Shown: positions 25,801 to 35,840 of the stretch, piece by piece
Position numbering within the stretch: position 1 is the first letter of the stretch
Layout: every line of letters begins with the position of its first letter
From: a bacterium
GTDB taxonomy: Bacteria; Desulfobacterota_D; UBA1144
Direction: 5' to 3'
Assembly (NCBI GenBank): GCA_018654605.1
Contig: JABILG010000019.1
Span: 1-64,000 of the forward strand
DNA length: 64,000 nt
Position numbers and translations under genes: made by a program
Notes under the pieces: generated by a model
Database searches by the model: none
Seen by the model: the letters and a program-made list of their open reading frames with translations, nothing else
What the model was told of the DNA's origin: nothing

Positions 25801-26814
25801 CTATTTAACTTCCCAAGTATCTCCAGAGGAAATAAGCCTGCTTAAATCAGGTTTAAATTTTGTTTTTGCCGATTCAATTTGTTCGTGGATACGGTCATCA
25901 AAAGTTGGCTGGTTAATTCTTTTTATGATTCCCATCGGAACAGGAAATTCAGGAAATTTCATATCAGCAACCATTCTTATTAGTGTTAAATCAGTTTCAT
26001 CGTATATTACTACATTGTCCGGGACATTCTCGGGGTCAAACTCAACAATATCGAACTTACCATACCCCATAACAAGACCTTTGTTAGCTTTTTCACCGAA
26101 TATTAGAGGCTTTCCGTGCTCAACTTTAATATTGTTATCATCTCTTATGTTTCTCTCAGTAAATCCATCAAAAGCCCCATTGTTGTATATGTAACAATTT
26201 TGATATATATGAACAAAGGACGTTCCCTTGTGATTATAAGCTTCGACTAAAACTGCCACAAGTTCTTTTACATAGGTTGCAGAAATTTGTGCAACAAAAG
26301 AAGCACCGCACTCTACTGCTAAAGACGCTGGGTCCGCAGGTTCTTCAATTGTTCCATATGGAGCTGTTTTATTAATTTTACCTTTTTCACTGGTAGGAGA
26401 ATATTGACCTTTTGTTAGACCATATATTCGGTTGTCAAACAAAAGGATATTCATGTCCGTATTTCTTCTTAGTGCATGCATTAGATGGTTACCACCAATA
26501 GAAATTCCATCACCATCTCCAGTAACGATCCAAACAGCTAGTTCTGGATTAGAAATTTTTAGCCCGGTTGCAATAGGAAGTGGTCTTCCATGTATTGTGT
26601 GAAATCCATATGTTCCCATATAATATGGGAACCTAGAAGAGCAACCAATACCAGAAACTACTGCATGTTCATTTTTTGGTCTACCTATTTGAGCCATAGC
26701 TGTTTGAACAGCCTTTAAAATTGCATAGTCTTCGCAACCAGGACACCACCTAGGTTCTGCTGCTGATTTGAAATCATTAGCTTTGTATTTGACAGACTCT
26801 GTAGTAGTACTCAT
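25801..26814 (-). CDS. korB: 2-oxoacid:ferredoxin oxidoreductase beta subunit
   Basis: 337 residues: cluster cysteines in RWCPGCEDYAIL and GIGCSSRFPYYMGTYGFHTIHGR, the TPP motif WIVTGDGDGISIGGNHLMHALRRN near 92, FDNRIYGLTKGQYSPTSEKG near 126 and QNCYIYNNGAF near 205. With korA it decarboxylates a 2-oxoacid (probably 2-oxoglutarate) to acyl-CoA while reducing ferredoxin. The two-subunit alpha-gamma/beta form is the type found in aerobes such as mycobacteria. No separate ferredoxin subunit is present. Confidence 0.93.
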   Translation of the reverse strand: MSTTTESVKYKANDFKSAAEPRWCPGCEDYAILKAVQTAMAQIGRPKNEHAVVSGIGCSSRFPYYMGTYGFHTIHGRPLPIATGLKISNPELAVWIVTGDGDGISIGGNHLMHALRRNTDMNILLFDNRIYGLTKGQYSPTSEKGKINKTAPYGTIEEPADPASLAVECGASFVAQISATYVKELVAVLVEAYNHKGTSFVHIYQNCYIYNNGAFDGFTERNIRDDNNIKVEHGKPLIFGEKANKGLVMGYGKFDIVEFDPENVPDNVVIYDETDLTLIRMVADMKFPEFPVPMGIIKRINQPTFDDRIHEQIESAKTKFKPDLSRLISSGDTWEVK

Positions 26815-26834
26815 ATAAACTCCTTAAATGTTAA

Positions 26835-28694
26835 TTAATGTTCTTTTAGTAAGTTTAACTCATTGTTGATAAATTCCACCATTTCAACGACAGAGATTGG
26901 TTGACCTGTTACTCTTCCTAGGAAAGAAGTATCAATCATAAATTTAGATCTAATTATCATGTTTAATTGCCCTAAGTTTAATTCCACAACAGCAACTTTT
27001 TTGAAGCTTTTCAAAACTTTCTCTAAGTTTTTAGGAAAAGGATTTATATATCTTAAATTAACAATTGCAACTTTTTTTCCGCTTTTTGCAATTATTTCAG
27101 CAGACGCCCTCATGCTTCCTATCGCGCTACCCCATCCTAAAAGAACAAGGTCCGCATCCTTATCTCCAAGAATTTCAACGTCTGGAATGTCATTTTGCAC
27201 TCTTTGTACTTTTTCTGCTCTTAATCTAGTCATTAAGTCATGGTTGTCTGGGTCTTGTGAAATTGCCCCAGTTTCATTAATTTTTTCTAGACCACCAATT
27301 GTGTGCTCTAAGCCTTTAGTGCCAATTCTAACCCAATCCCTAGCCAATGTTTCCTTGTTTCTTTTGTAAGGAAGATAGTCTTTTGGATTAGTTCTAAAAG
27401 GCGCTTTCATTTCAGGTATTGTGCTTAAATCAGGAAGCTTCCATGGCTCAGAAGCATTTACTAAAAAGCCTTCAGATAAAACTATAACAGGCGTCATATA
27501 TTTTGTTGCAAGTCTTACCGCTTCAATTGAAATCCAAAAACAGTCAGACGCTGACTCAGGTGCGAGTACAATTAAGTGAGAATCTGAAGGTCGACCAAAG
27601 AGAGCCATAGCCAAATCGCCTTGTTCGGTCTTAGTAGGCATCCCTGTTGATATTCCTGATCTCATGAAGTTAAAAATTATTAAAGGCAGCTCTGTCATTA
27701 CCGCTAGGTTAATTGCTTCAATTTTAAGTGCTAGTCCAGGACCCGAGCTCCCAGTTATTCCGAGTGATCCACCATAAGCAGCACCCAGGGCCATAGTTAC
27801 AGCAGCTATTTCATCCTCAGTCTGTATTGCGGCAACATCAAATTGCTTTAATGCTGCAAGAGTATGAAGAATTTCACTTGCTGGCGTGATGGGATATCCT
27901 GCATAAACAATTGGAAGTTCTATTCTTTCTGCCGCAGCCAACAGACCGTAAGATGTCGCTAGTGCTCCATTAATATTTCGATAAGTTCCTGGCTCAAGCT
28001 TAGCTGGAGGTATTTTGTACATTATAGGAAAAATCTCCATTGTATCACACAGATTGTATCCCGCATGAAGAACTTTCGTATTAGCCTCCAAAATTAAGGG
28101 TTTTTTGCCAAACTTTTTTGTTAAAAAACTTTCTATTGGTTCTAAAGGTCTTTGAAATAGCCACGAAACAACTCCTAAAGCTAAAAAGTTTTTGCATCTT
28201 AGCTTGTCTGCATGGCCCATATCTTCCATATCCTCCAAAGCTTTTAAAGTAAGCGTTGTTATAGGAATCTTGTGAACTCTATAGTCCTGAAGAGAGGTGT
28301 CATCTGGACCAAGAGGGTCAGATTCAAAACCTGCTTTTTTTAGGTTTTTTGGAACAAACTCGTCTTCGTTAACAACAATTATCCCACCTTTATTAACAGT
28401 GCTCATGTTTACTTTTAATGCAGCGGGGTTGAAGCAAATAAGAACGTCAGGGGTATCGCCCGGTGTATAAATATCTTTAGCAGCAAATTGTATTTGATAA
28501 GAAGAGACCCCATATGTTGTTCCAAGTGGCGCACGAATTTCGGATGGAAAATCGGGAAATGTAGAAAAATCATTACCGGCTATAGCAGTCGTATTACCAA
28601 ATTGATCACCTGTAATTTGAATTCCATCCCCAGAGTCACCAGCAAATTTTACGGTAACCATTTCTAGTTCTTCTAATTGTTTTTGAACAGCCAT
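26835..28694 (-). CDS. korA: 2-oxoacid:ferredoxin oxidoreductase, fused gamma-alpha subunit
   Basis: 619 residues: the N-terminal gamma domain (about 10-190, VKFAGDSGDGIQITGDQFGNT) is fused to the alpha/PYR domain (GNGALATSYG-like stretch, YAGYPITPASEILHTLA, QTEDEIAAVTMALGAAYGG, TGSSGPGLALKIEAINLAV) and a C-terminal transketolase-like domain II. Together with KorB it links the TCA cycle to low-potential electrons. AAAGGTG precedes the ATG. The 125-base gap to nadB carries its own promoter candidate, so korAB-nadC-nadA may form one unit. Confidence 0.93.
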   Translation of the reverse strand: MAVQKQLEELEMVTVKFAGDSGDGIQITGDQFGNTTAIAGNDFSTFPDFPSEIRAPLGTTYGVSSYQIQFAAKDIYTPGDTPDVLICFNPAALKVNMSTVNKGGIIVVNEDEFVPKNLKKAGFESDPLGPDDTSLQDYRVHKIPITTLTLKALEDMEDMGHADKLRCKNFLALGVVSWLFQRPLEPIESFLTKKFGKKPLILEANTKVLHAGYNLCDTMEIFPIMYKIPPAKLEPGTYRNINGALATSYGLLAAAERIELPIVYAGYPITPASEILHTLAALKQFDVAAIQTEDEIAAVTMALGAAYGGSLGITGSSGPGLALKIEAINLAVMTELPLIIFNFMRSGISTGMPTKTEQGDLAMALFGRPSDSHLIVLAPESASDCFWISIEAVRLATKYMTPVIVLSEGFLVNASEPWKLPDLSTIPEMKAPFRTNPKDYLPYKRNKETLARDWVRIGTKGLEHTIGGLEKINETGAISQDPDNHDLMTRLRAEKVQRVQNDIPDVEILGDKDADLVLLGWGSAIGSMRASAEIIAKSGKKVAIVNLRYINPFPKNLEKVLKSFKKVAVVELNLGQLNMIIRSKFMIDTSFLGRVTGQPISVVEMVEFINNELNLLKEH

Positions 28695-28741
28695 TAAACT
28701 TCACCTTTTAGTTAAAATATAATTAATTTAATAGAGTACCC

Positions 28742-28781
28742 TCAGTAAATACTGAATTTCAACGCACCGCAAAAAATTATA
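28742..28781 (-). promoter_or_regulatory. korA promoter candidate with downstream palindrome
   Basis: A perfect TATAAT on the minus strand (28781-28776) has a weak TTGTAT upstream. The palindrome TCAGT-aaat-ACTGA (28742-28755) falls just after the expected transcript start, a repressor-type position. It shares AAATACTGA with the palindrome upstream of the ADC-like gene. Confidence 0.4.
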
Positions 28782-28819
28782 GCATTTTTTTTATTTAATA
28801 CAATGTGAATCAATATAAA

Positions 28820-30427
28820 TTATTGTTTTGAGTACGAAAAGCGCAAAGTTCCATTGTTTAACTTCCAATTTATATGTTTGAGCCACTTTGATGATTCGTT
28901 AGAAAAATCTTCCCTTATATGAGCGCCTCTTGATTCTTCTCTTAATAGGGCAGACTTTGTAATTAGGTAAGTTAAACTTTTTAGATTCATAAGCCTCTTG
29001 TCTATAAGGTCAAATTCATCTAAATTTGTTCTTTTAATAGATGAGATTTCATTTAGTGCAAGTAGTAAATCTTTTTTATTTCTTAAAATTCCAACATAGT
29101 TATTTATAGTTTGTGAAAGTAGTATTCTATAGTTTAAGTATGATTCTACTTTCTTGTCTGATGATATTAGAGAGCATTTTTTAGCCTTTTCTATTAAATT
29201 CTTAGGAATTTTCACTTCTTTTTTAGATAATTTTACAGCTGAGTCGACCGCTCTTCTTGCAAAAACTAAACATTCTAAAAGTGAGTTGCTAGCTAGCCTG
29301 TTGGCTCCATGCGCTCCAACACAAGCAACTTCTCCACAAGCATAAAGATTTTTGATGTTAGTCTGTGAGGAGGTATTTGTTTTGATGCCACCAATCATAT
29401 AGTGTGCAGCCGGGGATACTGGAATATCATCTTTAGTAATATCCAAACCTTCCCTCAAACAAAGTTCAAAAGTATTTTTAAATCTATTTTTAATTAGACT
29501 AGGTTTTAAGTGTTTTAGTGATAAGAAAACATTTTTCTCACCATTTGTTCTCATCTCATTAAATATGGCTCTTGCTACTATATCTCTGGGCGCAAGCTCT
29601 AATTGTTTTGAATAGTTTTCCATAAACCTGGTCCTTGAGTGATTAACAAGCTGGCCACCTTCTCCTCTTATTGCTTCTGATATAAGGAAATTTTGAGCAC
29701 CTTCTTTAGAAAAGACTGTCGGATGAAATTGTATAAACTCCATATCTTTCACTACCGCACCTGCATTAAGCCCAAGCGCTATTCCATCACCTGATGTACT
29801 GGATGGATTGGAAGATTGAGAATATAGACCACATCCACCACCTGTAGCGAGAATTGTAGCCTTTGAATGGATACTAACTTTATTTTTTTCTTTATCTGAA
29901 AAAACTAAACAGCCAAAACACGTCTTGAAGTCAGAGAACAAGTCTATTACAAAAGAATTTTCATAAATTGTGATTTTATTATTTCTTTCAACTTCTTTAC
30001 ATAAAAAATCTACCACAGCTTTTCCCGTTTCATTTCCTAATGCATGAAGAATTCTTCTTCTGCTATGGCCACCTTCAATTCCAAAATCAAAACCTGATTC
30101 TGCTCGATCAAAATTCATTCCCTGATCAATTAACTCTTGAACACGCTCTGTTCCTTCTGTGACCATAGTGTTTACAGCTTCTTGATTATTAAGTCCACAA
30201 CCTACAGAGAGAGTATCTTTTTTGTGAATTTCAATTGAATCGTCTTCATTTATTGCTGCTGCAATCCCTCCTTGCGCCCAATAAGAATTGCTTTCTTGAA
30301 TTGAGGACTTTGTTATTAAAGTTACTTTGCCAAACCTGGATGCATAAATTGCCGAATAAAGCCCCGATAATCCTGAGCCGATTATCAAAAAGTCAGTTTT
30401 TATTTCTAATATATCTTTTTTGTTCAT
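28820..30427 (-). CDS. nadB: L-aspartate oxidase
   Basis: 535 residues: FAD motif LIIGSGLSGLYSAIYASRFG, SYWAQGGIAAA, GGHSRRRILHALGNETGK near 118, QFHPTVFS and ISEAIRGEGGQLVN near 244, and YACGEVACVGAHGANRLASNSLLE near 356, the succinate-dehydrogenase-like flavoprotein set specific to NadB. It oxidises aspartate to iminoaspartate, the NadA substrate. ATGA overlap with the upstream glnD gene. Confidence 0.96.
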   Translation of the reverse strand: MNKKDILEIKTDFLIIGSGLSGLYSAIYASRFGKVTLITKSSIQESNSYWAQGGIAAAINEDDSIEIHKKDTLSVGCGLNNQEAVNTMVTEGTERVQELIDQGMNFDRAESGFDFGIEGGHSRRRILHALGNETGKAVVDFLCKEVERNNKITIYENSFVIDLFSDFKTCFGCLVFSDKEKNKVSIHSKATILATGGGCGLYSQSSNPSSTSGDGIALGLNAGAVVKDMEFIQFHPTVFSKEGAQNFLISEAIRGEGGQLVNHSRTRFMENYSKQLELAPRDIVARAIFNEMRTNGEKNVFLSLKHLKPSLIKNRFKNTFELCLREGLDITKDDIPVSPAAHYMIGGIKTNTSSQTNIKNLYACGEVACVGAHGANRLASNSLLECLVFARRAVDSAVKLSKKEVKIPKNLIEKAKKCSLISSDKKVESYLNYRILLSQTINNYVGILRNKKDLLLALNEISSIKRTNLDEFDLIDKRLMNLKSLTYLITKSALLREESRGAHIREDFSNESSKWLKHINWKLNNGTLRFSYSKQ

Positions 30428-32964
30428 ATTAATATATTTTTTAGCCTCTTCTTTAAAAGTTCGATACCTTTCTCTTCTAGGAGCTTTCCCCCACTTGTTT
30501 TTTTCACATAAAAAGAGTCGTCAACAGAACCTCTCCTAGTTGAAATTTTAACCAAACCCAACGATAGTCCTAAATCTTTCAAATTTTTGGAGATTTCATA
30601 GAGTAGCCCGGGTTTGTCGGCTGATGAAAGCTCTATTATTGTATAGTTTTTAGACGAGTTGTTATCAACTTTTATTTTTGTTTCGATTTTAGCACCACTT
30701 AGTATTGATGAAATATTCTTTCCAATCTTGTTTTCCTCGATGATAATTTCTTTTTTCTCTAAATCATTTTGAATCGAACTCCAAATAGCCCTATCGCTAA
30801 AAGTTGATTTGCCAAACCTATTAACCTCGAATGTATAGAGCGCAAGATTCTTCTTAAGCACAGTTGTTCTTCCAGAATAAATATTGATGCTAGCAGAAGA
30901 AAGTCTTCCACAGATTTCTGCAAATCCTACTTTCTGTTTTTTTGACCATATTGTTACTTGGTCAACATTATTTTTTTGGCTATATTTTACTTTAAGAGAA
31001 ATATCTTTAGTTTGGTTCATTAGAATTTCTATCTGGTATTTTAATTCCTCTTCATTGTAAGTATTAAAATAAGTTGAAAAATAATTTCCAGCAATTTGCT
31101 TGAACCTTACTTGATCTATACTTTTAAATACTTGGTCTTTTTTAGTATTTTTTACTAAAAGGGTCTTGTGCTTAGATTTGGAATTAACAAATAAACTATT
31201 TGCTTTTTTAAAAAGGAGAGAAAGCAAGTTTCCTTTCCAATTTGACCAAACATCTGGCGCAACACTTCTTAAATCGCAAAAAGTAAGTATAAATAAATAC
31301 TGAAGATTTTCTTTCGATTCGACTCTATTTTTAAACTCTTCTATTAATTGCTTGTCATCCAGGTCCCTCTTCTGTGAGTAGCTAGACATTATCAAGTGTT
31401 CTTTAACTAAGAATTCAACTGTTTGAGCCAACTCGTCTTCACAAAGCAAGTTTTGACAAATATCTTTTGTAATTTTGCTCCCTCTTTCCGCATGATTGTT
31501 ACCGTAGCCTTTACCTATGTCATGTAAAAGACAAGCTAAATAAAAAGCTTCTTTCTTTTTTAATTTAGAAGCAATACCTGATTCAAATGGAAAATCTTTT
31601 TTATATTCACCATTTATAAGTTTTTCATATTCATTAATTAGCAATATAGAGTGAACATCAACTGTATAAATATGAGATGGGTCAGTGAGTGGCAAATTTT
31701 TAATAACTTCAAATTCGTGAAACAAAAAAGATAAAATATTATTTTTGTTAAGACTAGAAAGAATTTTGAAGATATTTTTCCCTTTTTTTAGTATCTCAAT
31801 AAAGTGTCTATTTATTATTTTTATTTCACCAGTCGAGAATCGAAATGATTCTATTTTTTTTATCTCTTTAAGTAAGTCGTCACAAATTTCACAATCATGA
31901 ATTACAGAGTATTCAAATACCTTTAAAATATTTCGTGGGTTATGAAATAACCTTTTAGGGTTTATAGCTTTAAGTACTCCTCTGTGGATAATAAAAAAAT
32001 CATCTAGGTTTTGAATTCTTTTTGAAGTAAATATTTTTTTACTTATAGTTTTCTGAATTATCTTATCAGTTAACTCGCTAACTTTATTTATAGTCCCGTA
32101 TACTTCCTTCATAAAAAGAGTTTCTTTTCTTAAAAAGTCTTCATCTTCTATGTTAAAAAAATCTGCGGCTTTAATTTGAGAATCAAAATCAATGATATCT
32201 ATATCGTGTTTTTTGTTTATATGTAAGTGGTTCCTTATTGTTAAAAGGAAGTTCAGAGATTCATTTATAATTTTTATTTCATTTTTATTTAAAAAACCAG
32301 CACCTAAAAATTTATTGATTTCAATTTGAGAATGAAATGCTTTAAGAATCCAGAATATTGAGTGTATATCTCTAAGGCACCCTTCTCCTTCTTTTATGTT
32401 CGGCTCAGTTAAGTAAGTTGCTGAGCCATACTTTATATGCCTTTTTTTTCTCTCGATAACTTTTTCGTTTATAAAGTTTTGTGAAATATTTGGCAAAAGC
32501 TTCTTGTTTATATCATTTTGTAGTTTTGTTTGTATAAGTGAATCTCCAGCAATAGCTCTTAAGTCTAACAGCGAGCTTAAAACTGTTGAGTTCCGTGAGC
32601 TTGCAAGCTCAAGACAATCATCAATTGTTCTTAAAGAATTTCCTACTTCTAGTCCTGTGTCCCAAAGTTTATAAAGTATTTTTTCTGCTATATCCTCTGC
32701 TTCACTTTTTTTTGTTCTTTCATATAGAATCAATATGTCTATATCTGATTGGATACAAAGCTCTCTCCGACCATATCCTCCAAGAGCCAAAAGGGCTATA
32801 CCTTTATTTTTATAACTTAGGCTTACTTCAGAAGAAATAAGTTTATCTATTTGATTTGAGTATTTGTTAGCAATTTGAATTCCAGAATTTTTCTTTAACA
32901 AATGAAATCTTTTTATTTCTCTATAAATATTTTGAAATTTCTCGGCAAAAGTGGAACTTGTCAT
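30424..32964 (-). CDS. glnD: [Protein-PII] uridylyltransferase / uridylyl-removing enzyme
   Basis: 846 residues: N-terminal nucleotidyltransferase motif LALGGYGRRELCIQSDIDILIL near 62-84, an HD hydrolase domain with CLLHDIGKGYGNNHAERGSKI near 490, and C-terminal ACT repeats (YTFEVNRFGKST, IELSSADKPGLLYEIS). It senses glutamine and modifies PII protein. The PII gene is not in the window. ATGA overlaps on both sides (cobalamin adenosyltransferase before, nadB after). Confidence 0.93.
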   Translation of the reverse strand: MTSSTFAEKFQNIYREIKRFHLLKKNSGIQIANKYSNQIDKLISSEVSLSYKNKGIALLALGGYGRRELCIQSDIDILILYERTKKSEAEDIAEKILYKLWDTGLEVGNSLRTIDDCLELASSRNSTVLSSLLDLRAIAGDSLIQTKLQNDINKKLLPNISQNFINEKVIERKKRHIKYGSATYLTEPNIKEGEGCLRDIHSIFWILKAFHSQIEINKFLGAGFLNKNEIKIINESLNFLLTIRNHLHINKKHDIDIIDFDSQIKAADFFNIEDEDFLRKETLFMKEVYGTINKVSELTDKIIQKTISKKIFTSKRIQNLDDFFIIHRGVLKAINPKRLFHNPRNILKVFEYSVIHDCEICDDLLKEIKKIESFRFSTGEIKIINRHFIEILKKGKNIFKILSSLNKNNILSFLFHEFEVIKNLPLTDPSHIYTVDVHSILLINEYEKLINGEYKKDFPFESGIASKLKKKEAFYLACLLHDIGKGYGNNHAERGSKITKDICQNLLCEDELAQTVEFLVKEHLIMSSYSQKRDLDDKQLIEEFKNRVESKENLQYLFILTFCDLRSVAPDVWSNWKGNLLSLLFKKANSLFVNSKSKHKTLLVKNTKKDQVFKSIDQVRFKQIAGNYFSTYFNTYNEEELKYQIEILMNQTKDISLKVKYSQKNNVDQVTIWSKKQKVGFAEICGRLSSASINIYSGRTTVLKKNLALYTFEVNRFGKSTFSDRAIWSSIQNDLEKKEIIIEENKIGKNISSILSGAKIETKIKVDNNSSKNYTIIELSSADKPGLLYEISKNLKDLGLSLGLVKISTRRGSVDDSFYVKKTSGGKLLEEKGIELLKKRLKNILI

Positions 32965-33521
32965 TTTTTAAAGTTAACAAAAACCTCACCTTCATGGCTT
33001 TCTTTGTTTTGGTGGCGAGCTAAAACGAATAGCAAATCAGAAAGTCTATTAATATAAATTAAACCATTTGGATTTACCCATTCTGTTTCGCTCAATAAGA
33101 CAACATGTCTTTCGGCCCTTCTGCATATAGTTCTTGCAAGATGCAGATAGCTTCCAACCAAAGACCCAGAAGGTAAAATGAATTCTTTAAGGGGACCGAC
33201 CTTTTTGTTGTAATGATTAATTGTTTTTTCTAATTTATTTATTTTAACTTTTCCTATCCTGGGAACTTTTGTAGATTTAGTTGAAGCCAAGTCTGCACCA
33301 ACTATAAATAAATCGTTTTGAACCATATTAATAATTTCTTTGATTTCTTGTAACATATCTTCCGAGCGAGCAACTCCTAAAACAGAGTTTAGTTCATCTA
33401 CTTCACCGTAAGATTCAACCCTAATTGAGCTCTTTGAAACAACTTCGCCGCCAACTAGGATTGTTTTTCCTTTGTCGCCAAATTTTGTATAAACTTTGGA
33501 TATACGCATTTTTTTAACCAT
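32961..33521 (-). CDS. Cob(I)yrinic acid a,c-diamide adenosyltransferase, PduO type
   Basis: 186 residues: KVYTKFGDKGKTILVGGEVVSKSSIRVESYGEVDELNSVLG (ATP-binding N-terminus of PduO/MMAB), FILPSGS near 116, LHLARTICRRAERHVV near 128 and NRLSDLLFVLAR near 159. It adds the adenosyl group to cobalamin, needed by enzymes such as methylmalonyl-CoA mutase. Met1 or Met5 could be the start. First gene of a tightly overlapping run with glnD and nadB, an unusual partner choice. Confidence 0.93.
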   Translation of the reverse strand: MVKKMRISKVYTKFGDKGKTILVGGEVVSKSSIRVESYGEVDELNSVLGVARSEDMLQEIKEIINMVQNDLFIVGADLASTKSTKVPRIGKVKINKLEKTINHYNKKVGPLKEFILPSGSLVGSYLHLARTICRRAERHVVLLSETEWVNPNGLIYINRLSDLLFVLARHQNKESHEGEVFVNFKK

Positions 33522-33583
33522 ATCTTATTTTAACCCATAGCTAACATGTAAACAATTTTAAGTAAATTTGTTATTCTTATCTT

Positions 33584-34636
33584 GTGCTACAGGATTTATT
33601 TAACAAGAGTAGGAAAGTCCCTTTCTCGGATTTTGTAACCTATGCTTTGTATAGCGAGAATGGTTACTACAGAAAAGGTTCTCATGTTGAAAAGAACGGA
33701 GATTTTTTAACTTCTCCTTTAGTGTCGAGAGCGTATGGGGAAACATTAGCTAGTTTTTTTCTTACAAAAGTTATTCACAATAGGTCCGATAAAATTTCTT
33801 TAGTAGAACTAGGCCCTAACGATGGAAGGCTAATGTCCTCTGTAGTTGATTACATAAAAAAGTCTGCACCAAATATATATCAAAAATTAGAAATTATATT
33901 GGTAGAACAAAATATCAATATTCACAAAAATATTGCCAACCTCCTGAGCAACCATAAAGAAAAACTGAGTATATGTGCAACAATTACAGATATAGAAAAA
34001 AAAAACAATGAAACCTTCTTGTTTTGCAATGAATTTTTTGATGCTTTAACTTTTGAACGATGTGTTTTGAAAGAAAATATTCTATATATTGTAAATATTG
34101 AAAAAGAAAAGAAGAATATTTCTGAGGTTTTAATTAAAGCAGGAGATTCCCTAATTAGAAAAATAGAGGAGTATGATTTGCAAATAGAAGAAAACTTTTA
34201 TTTTGAATTCCCTATTCTAGAATATGAAAAGTACTTTTATGAGCTTAGTAAAAAGTTTTCAAGCCTTCATGTTCTAGTCAATGACTATGGTGAGAAGTCT
34301 GATTTTTTTCATTCGTCGCCTGACCCCCATGGAACCTGTAGATGTTTTTATAAACATAAAGTCTCAAGAGATTTTTATAACAATATATTCGACCAAGATA
34401 TAACTTATGATGTTAACTTTGAACTTTTAAGTCTTGTTGCAAAAAAATATGGATTTAAAGAAACAGGATTTTATTCACAATCAGATTTTTTGCTTTCAAA
34501 TAATATTTTAGATTTTATTCCTAGCCAGATGATAGAAGACAGTAACCAATCTTTAAGAGATTTTAAAAAATTGGTTTCCCCAAATGCGTTTGGTGAAAAA
34601 TTTAAGTTTATTATTTTTAAACTCAATGAAAAGTAA
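33584..34636 (+). CDS. MidA/NDUFAF7-like SAM-dependent methyltransferase (DUF185)
   Basis: 350 residues from a GTG start: VPFSDFVTYALYSENGYYRKG, GDFLTSPLVSRAYGETLASFF near 42, LVELGPNDGRLM near 75 (SAM motif I), FLFCNEFFDALTF near 147, and VNDYGEKSDF near 236. This is the MidA/NDUFAF7 pattern; eukaryotic homologues methylate an arginine of complex I. The bacterial target is not established. The Rossmann GxG motif is GPNDGR. Confidence 0.85.
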   Translation: MLQDLFNKSRKVPFSDFVTYALYSENGYYRKGSHVEKNGDFLTSPLVSRAYGETLASFFLTKVIHNRSDKISLVELGPNDGRLMSSVVDYIKKSAPNIYQKLEIILVEQNINIHKNIANLLSNHKEKLSICATITDIEKKNNETFLFCNEFFDALTFERCVLKENILYIVNIEKEKKNISEVLIKAGDSLIRKIEEYDLQIEENFYFEFPILEYEKYFYELSKKFSSLHVLVNDYGEKSDFFHSSPDPHGTCRCFYKHKVSRDFYNNIFDQDITYDVNFELLSLVAKKYGFKETGFYSQSDFLLSNNILDFIPSQMIEDSNQSLRDFKKLVSPNAFGEKFKFIIFKLNEK

Positions 34637-34676
34637 TTTGAAGTAACTTTTTTTTTACGTTAAAGTTAAGCCTATT

Positions 34677-35840
34677 ATGAAAATAGATTGGTCAGATAGA
34701 ATTAAAAATCTTCCTCCCTATTTGTTTGCCGAAATTGATGCTAAAAAGGATGCTTTACTAAACAAGGGAATAGATGTGATAGATTTGGGGGTTGGTGATC
34801 CTGATATACCAACACCGAAAAGAATTATTGATGCACTCCATCGTTCTTCCTTGAATCCTGAGAACCATAGATACCCCTCATATGCAGGGATGATGTCTTT
34901 TAGAGATGAGGTCGCAACTTGGTACAAAAGACGTTTTAATGTTGAGCTTAAGGGAAATAAAAATGTAATTGCTTTAATAGGATCCAAAGAGGGTGTTGCA
35001 CATGCTCCTTTAGCTTTTATTAACCCTGGAGACATAGCGCTTGTTCCTGATCCAGGATATCCTGTTTATAGTGTAGCCACAGAATTTGCAGGTGGGACAC
35101 CTTATGTAGTACCCCTACTAGAGTCCAATGGTTTTATGCCTGACTTAGATATAATTCCAGAAGATATTCTCAAAAAAACAAAGATAATGTTTCTTAATTA
35201 TCCAAACAACCCGACTTCTGCTTTTGCAACAGACGAGTTTTTTAAGAAAGCTATTGATTTTGCTTTTAAAAATAATATTTTAATCTGTCATGATGCAGCT
35301 TATACAGAAGTTTATTTTCAGGAAAAGCCTAAAAGTTTTCTTGAGTATGATGGAGCTGTTGATGTTGGCATTGAGTTTCATAGTCTCTCCAAGACCTTCA
35401 GTATGACTGGATGGAGATTGGGGCATGTCGCTGGGAACGAAAGCGCTGTGGCTGCAATTGGTAAGATTAAAACAAATATTGATTCAGGAGCTTTTCAAGC
35501 AGTTCAAGAAGCCGGCATTGAAGCTCTAAGAAACTATGAAGATGAGCTTCAAGATAGAATAGATATTTACAAAAAGAGGTCAGAACTTTTATCTTCTGGT
35601 CTTGAATCAATTGGAATTGAAGTCTATAAGCCCAAGGGAACCTTTTATGTTTGGTTTAAAAATCCAAATGGTATTTTATCAAAAGATTTTGCAAATACTC
35701 TTTTGGAGGATGCTGGAATAGTTATGACACCAGGTACAGGTTTTGGCGAGCATGGGGAAGGATATACAAGAGCATCTGTAACTTTAGATGATAAAAGACT
35801 TGAAGAAGCAGTTAAAAGAATTAAAAAAATAACTATTTAA
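34677..35840 (+). CDS. dapL: LL-diaminopimelate aminotransferase-like class I/II aminotransferase
   Basis: 387 residues: [40 protein letters not shown], a stretch characteristic of DapL, then [11 protein letters not shown] near 180, DAAYTEVYF, the PLP-lysine motif [19 protein letters not shown] near 237, and a C-terminal [15 protein letters not shown]. DapL makes LL-diaminopimelate directly from tetrahydrodipicolinate for lysine and peptidoglycan. An aspartate or alanine aminotransferase is the alternative; no other dap gene is present to decide. Ends overlapping convergent leuS by 8 bases. Confidence 0.75.
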   Translation: MKIDWSDRIKNLPPYLFAEIDAKKDALLNKGIDVIDLGVGDPDIPTPKRIIDALHRSSLNPENHRYPSYAGMMSFRDEVATWYKRRFNVELKGNKNVIALIGSKEGVAHAPLAFINPGDIALVPDPGYPVYSVATEFAGGTPYVVPLLESNGFMPDLDIIPEDILKKTKIMFLNYPNNPTSAFATDEFFKKAIDFAFKNNILICHDAAYTEVYFQEKPKSFLEYDGAVDVGIEFHSLSKTFSMTGWRLGHVAGNESAVAAIGKIKTNIDSGAFQAVQEAGIEALRNYEDELQDRIDIYKKRSELLSSGLESIGIEVYKPKGTFYVWFKNPNGILSKDFANTLLEDAGIVMTPGTGFGEHGEGYTRASVTLDDKRLEEAVKRIKKITI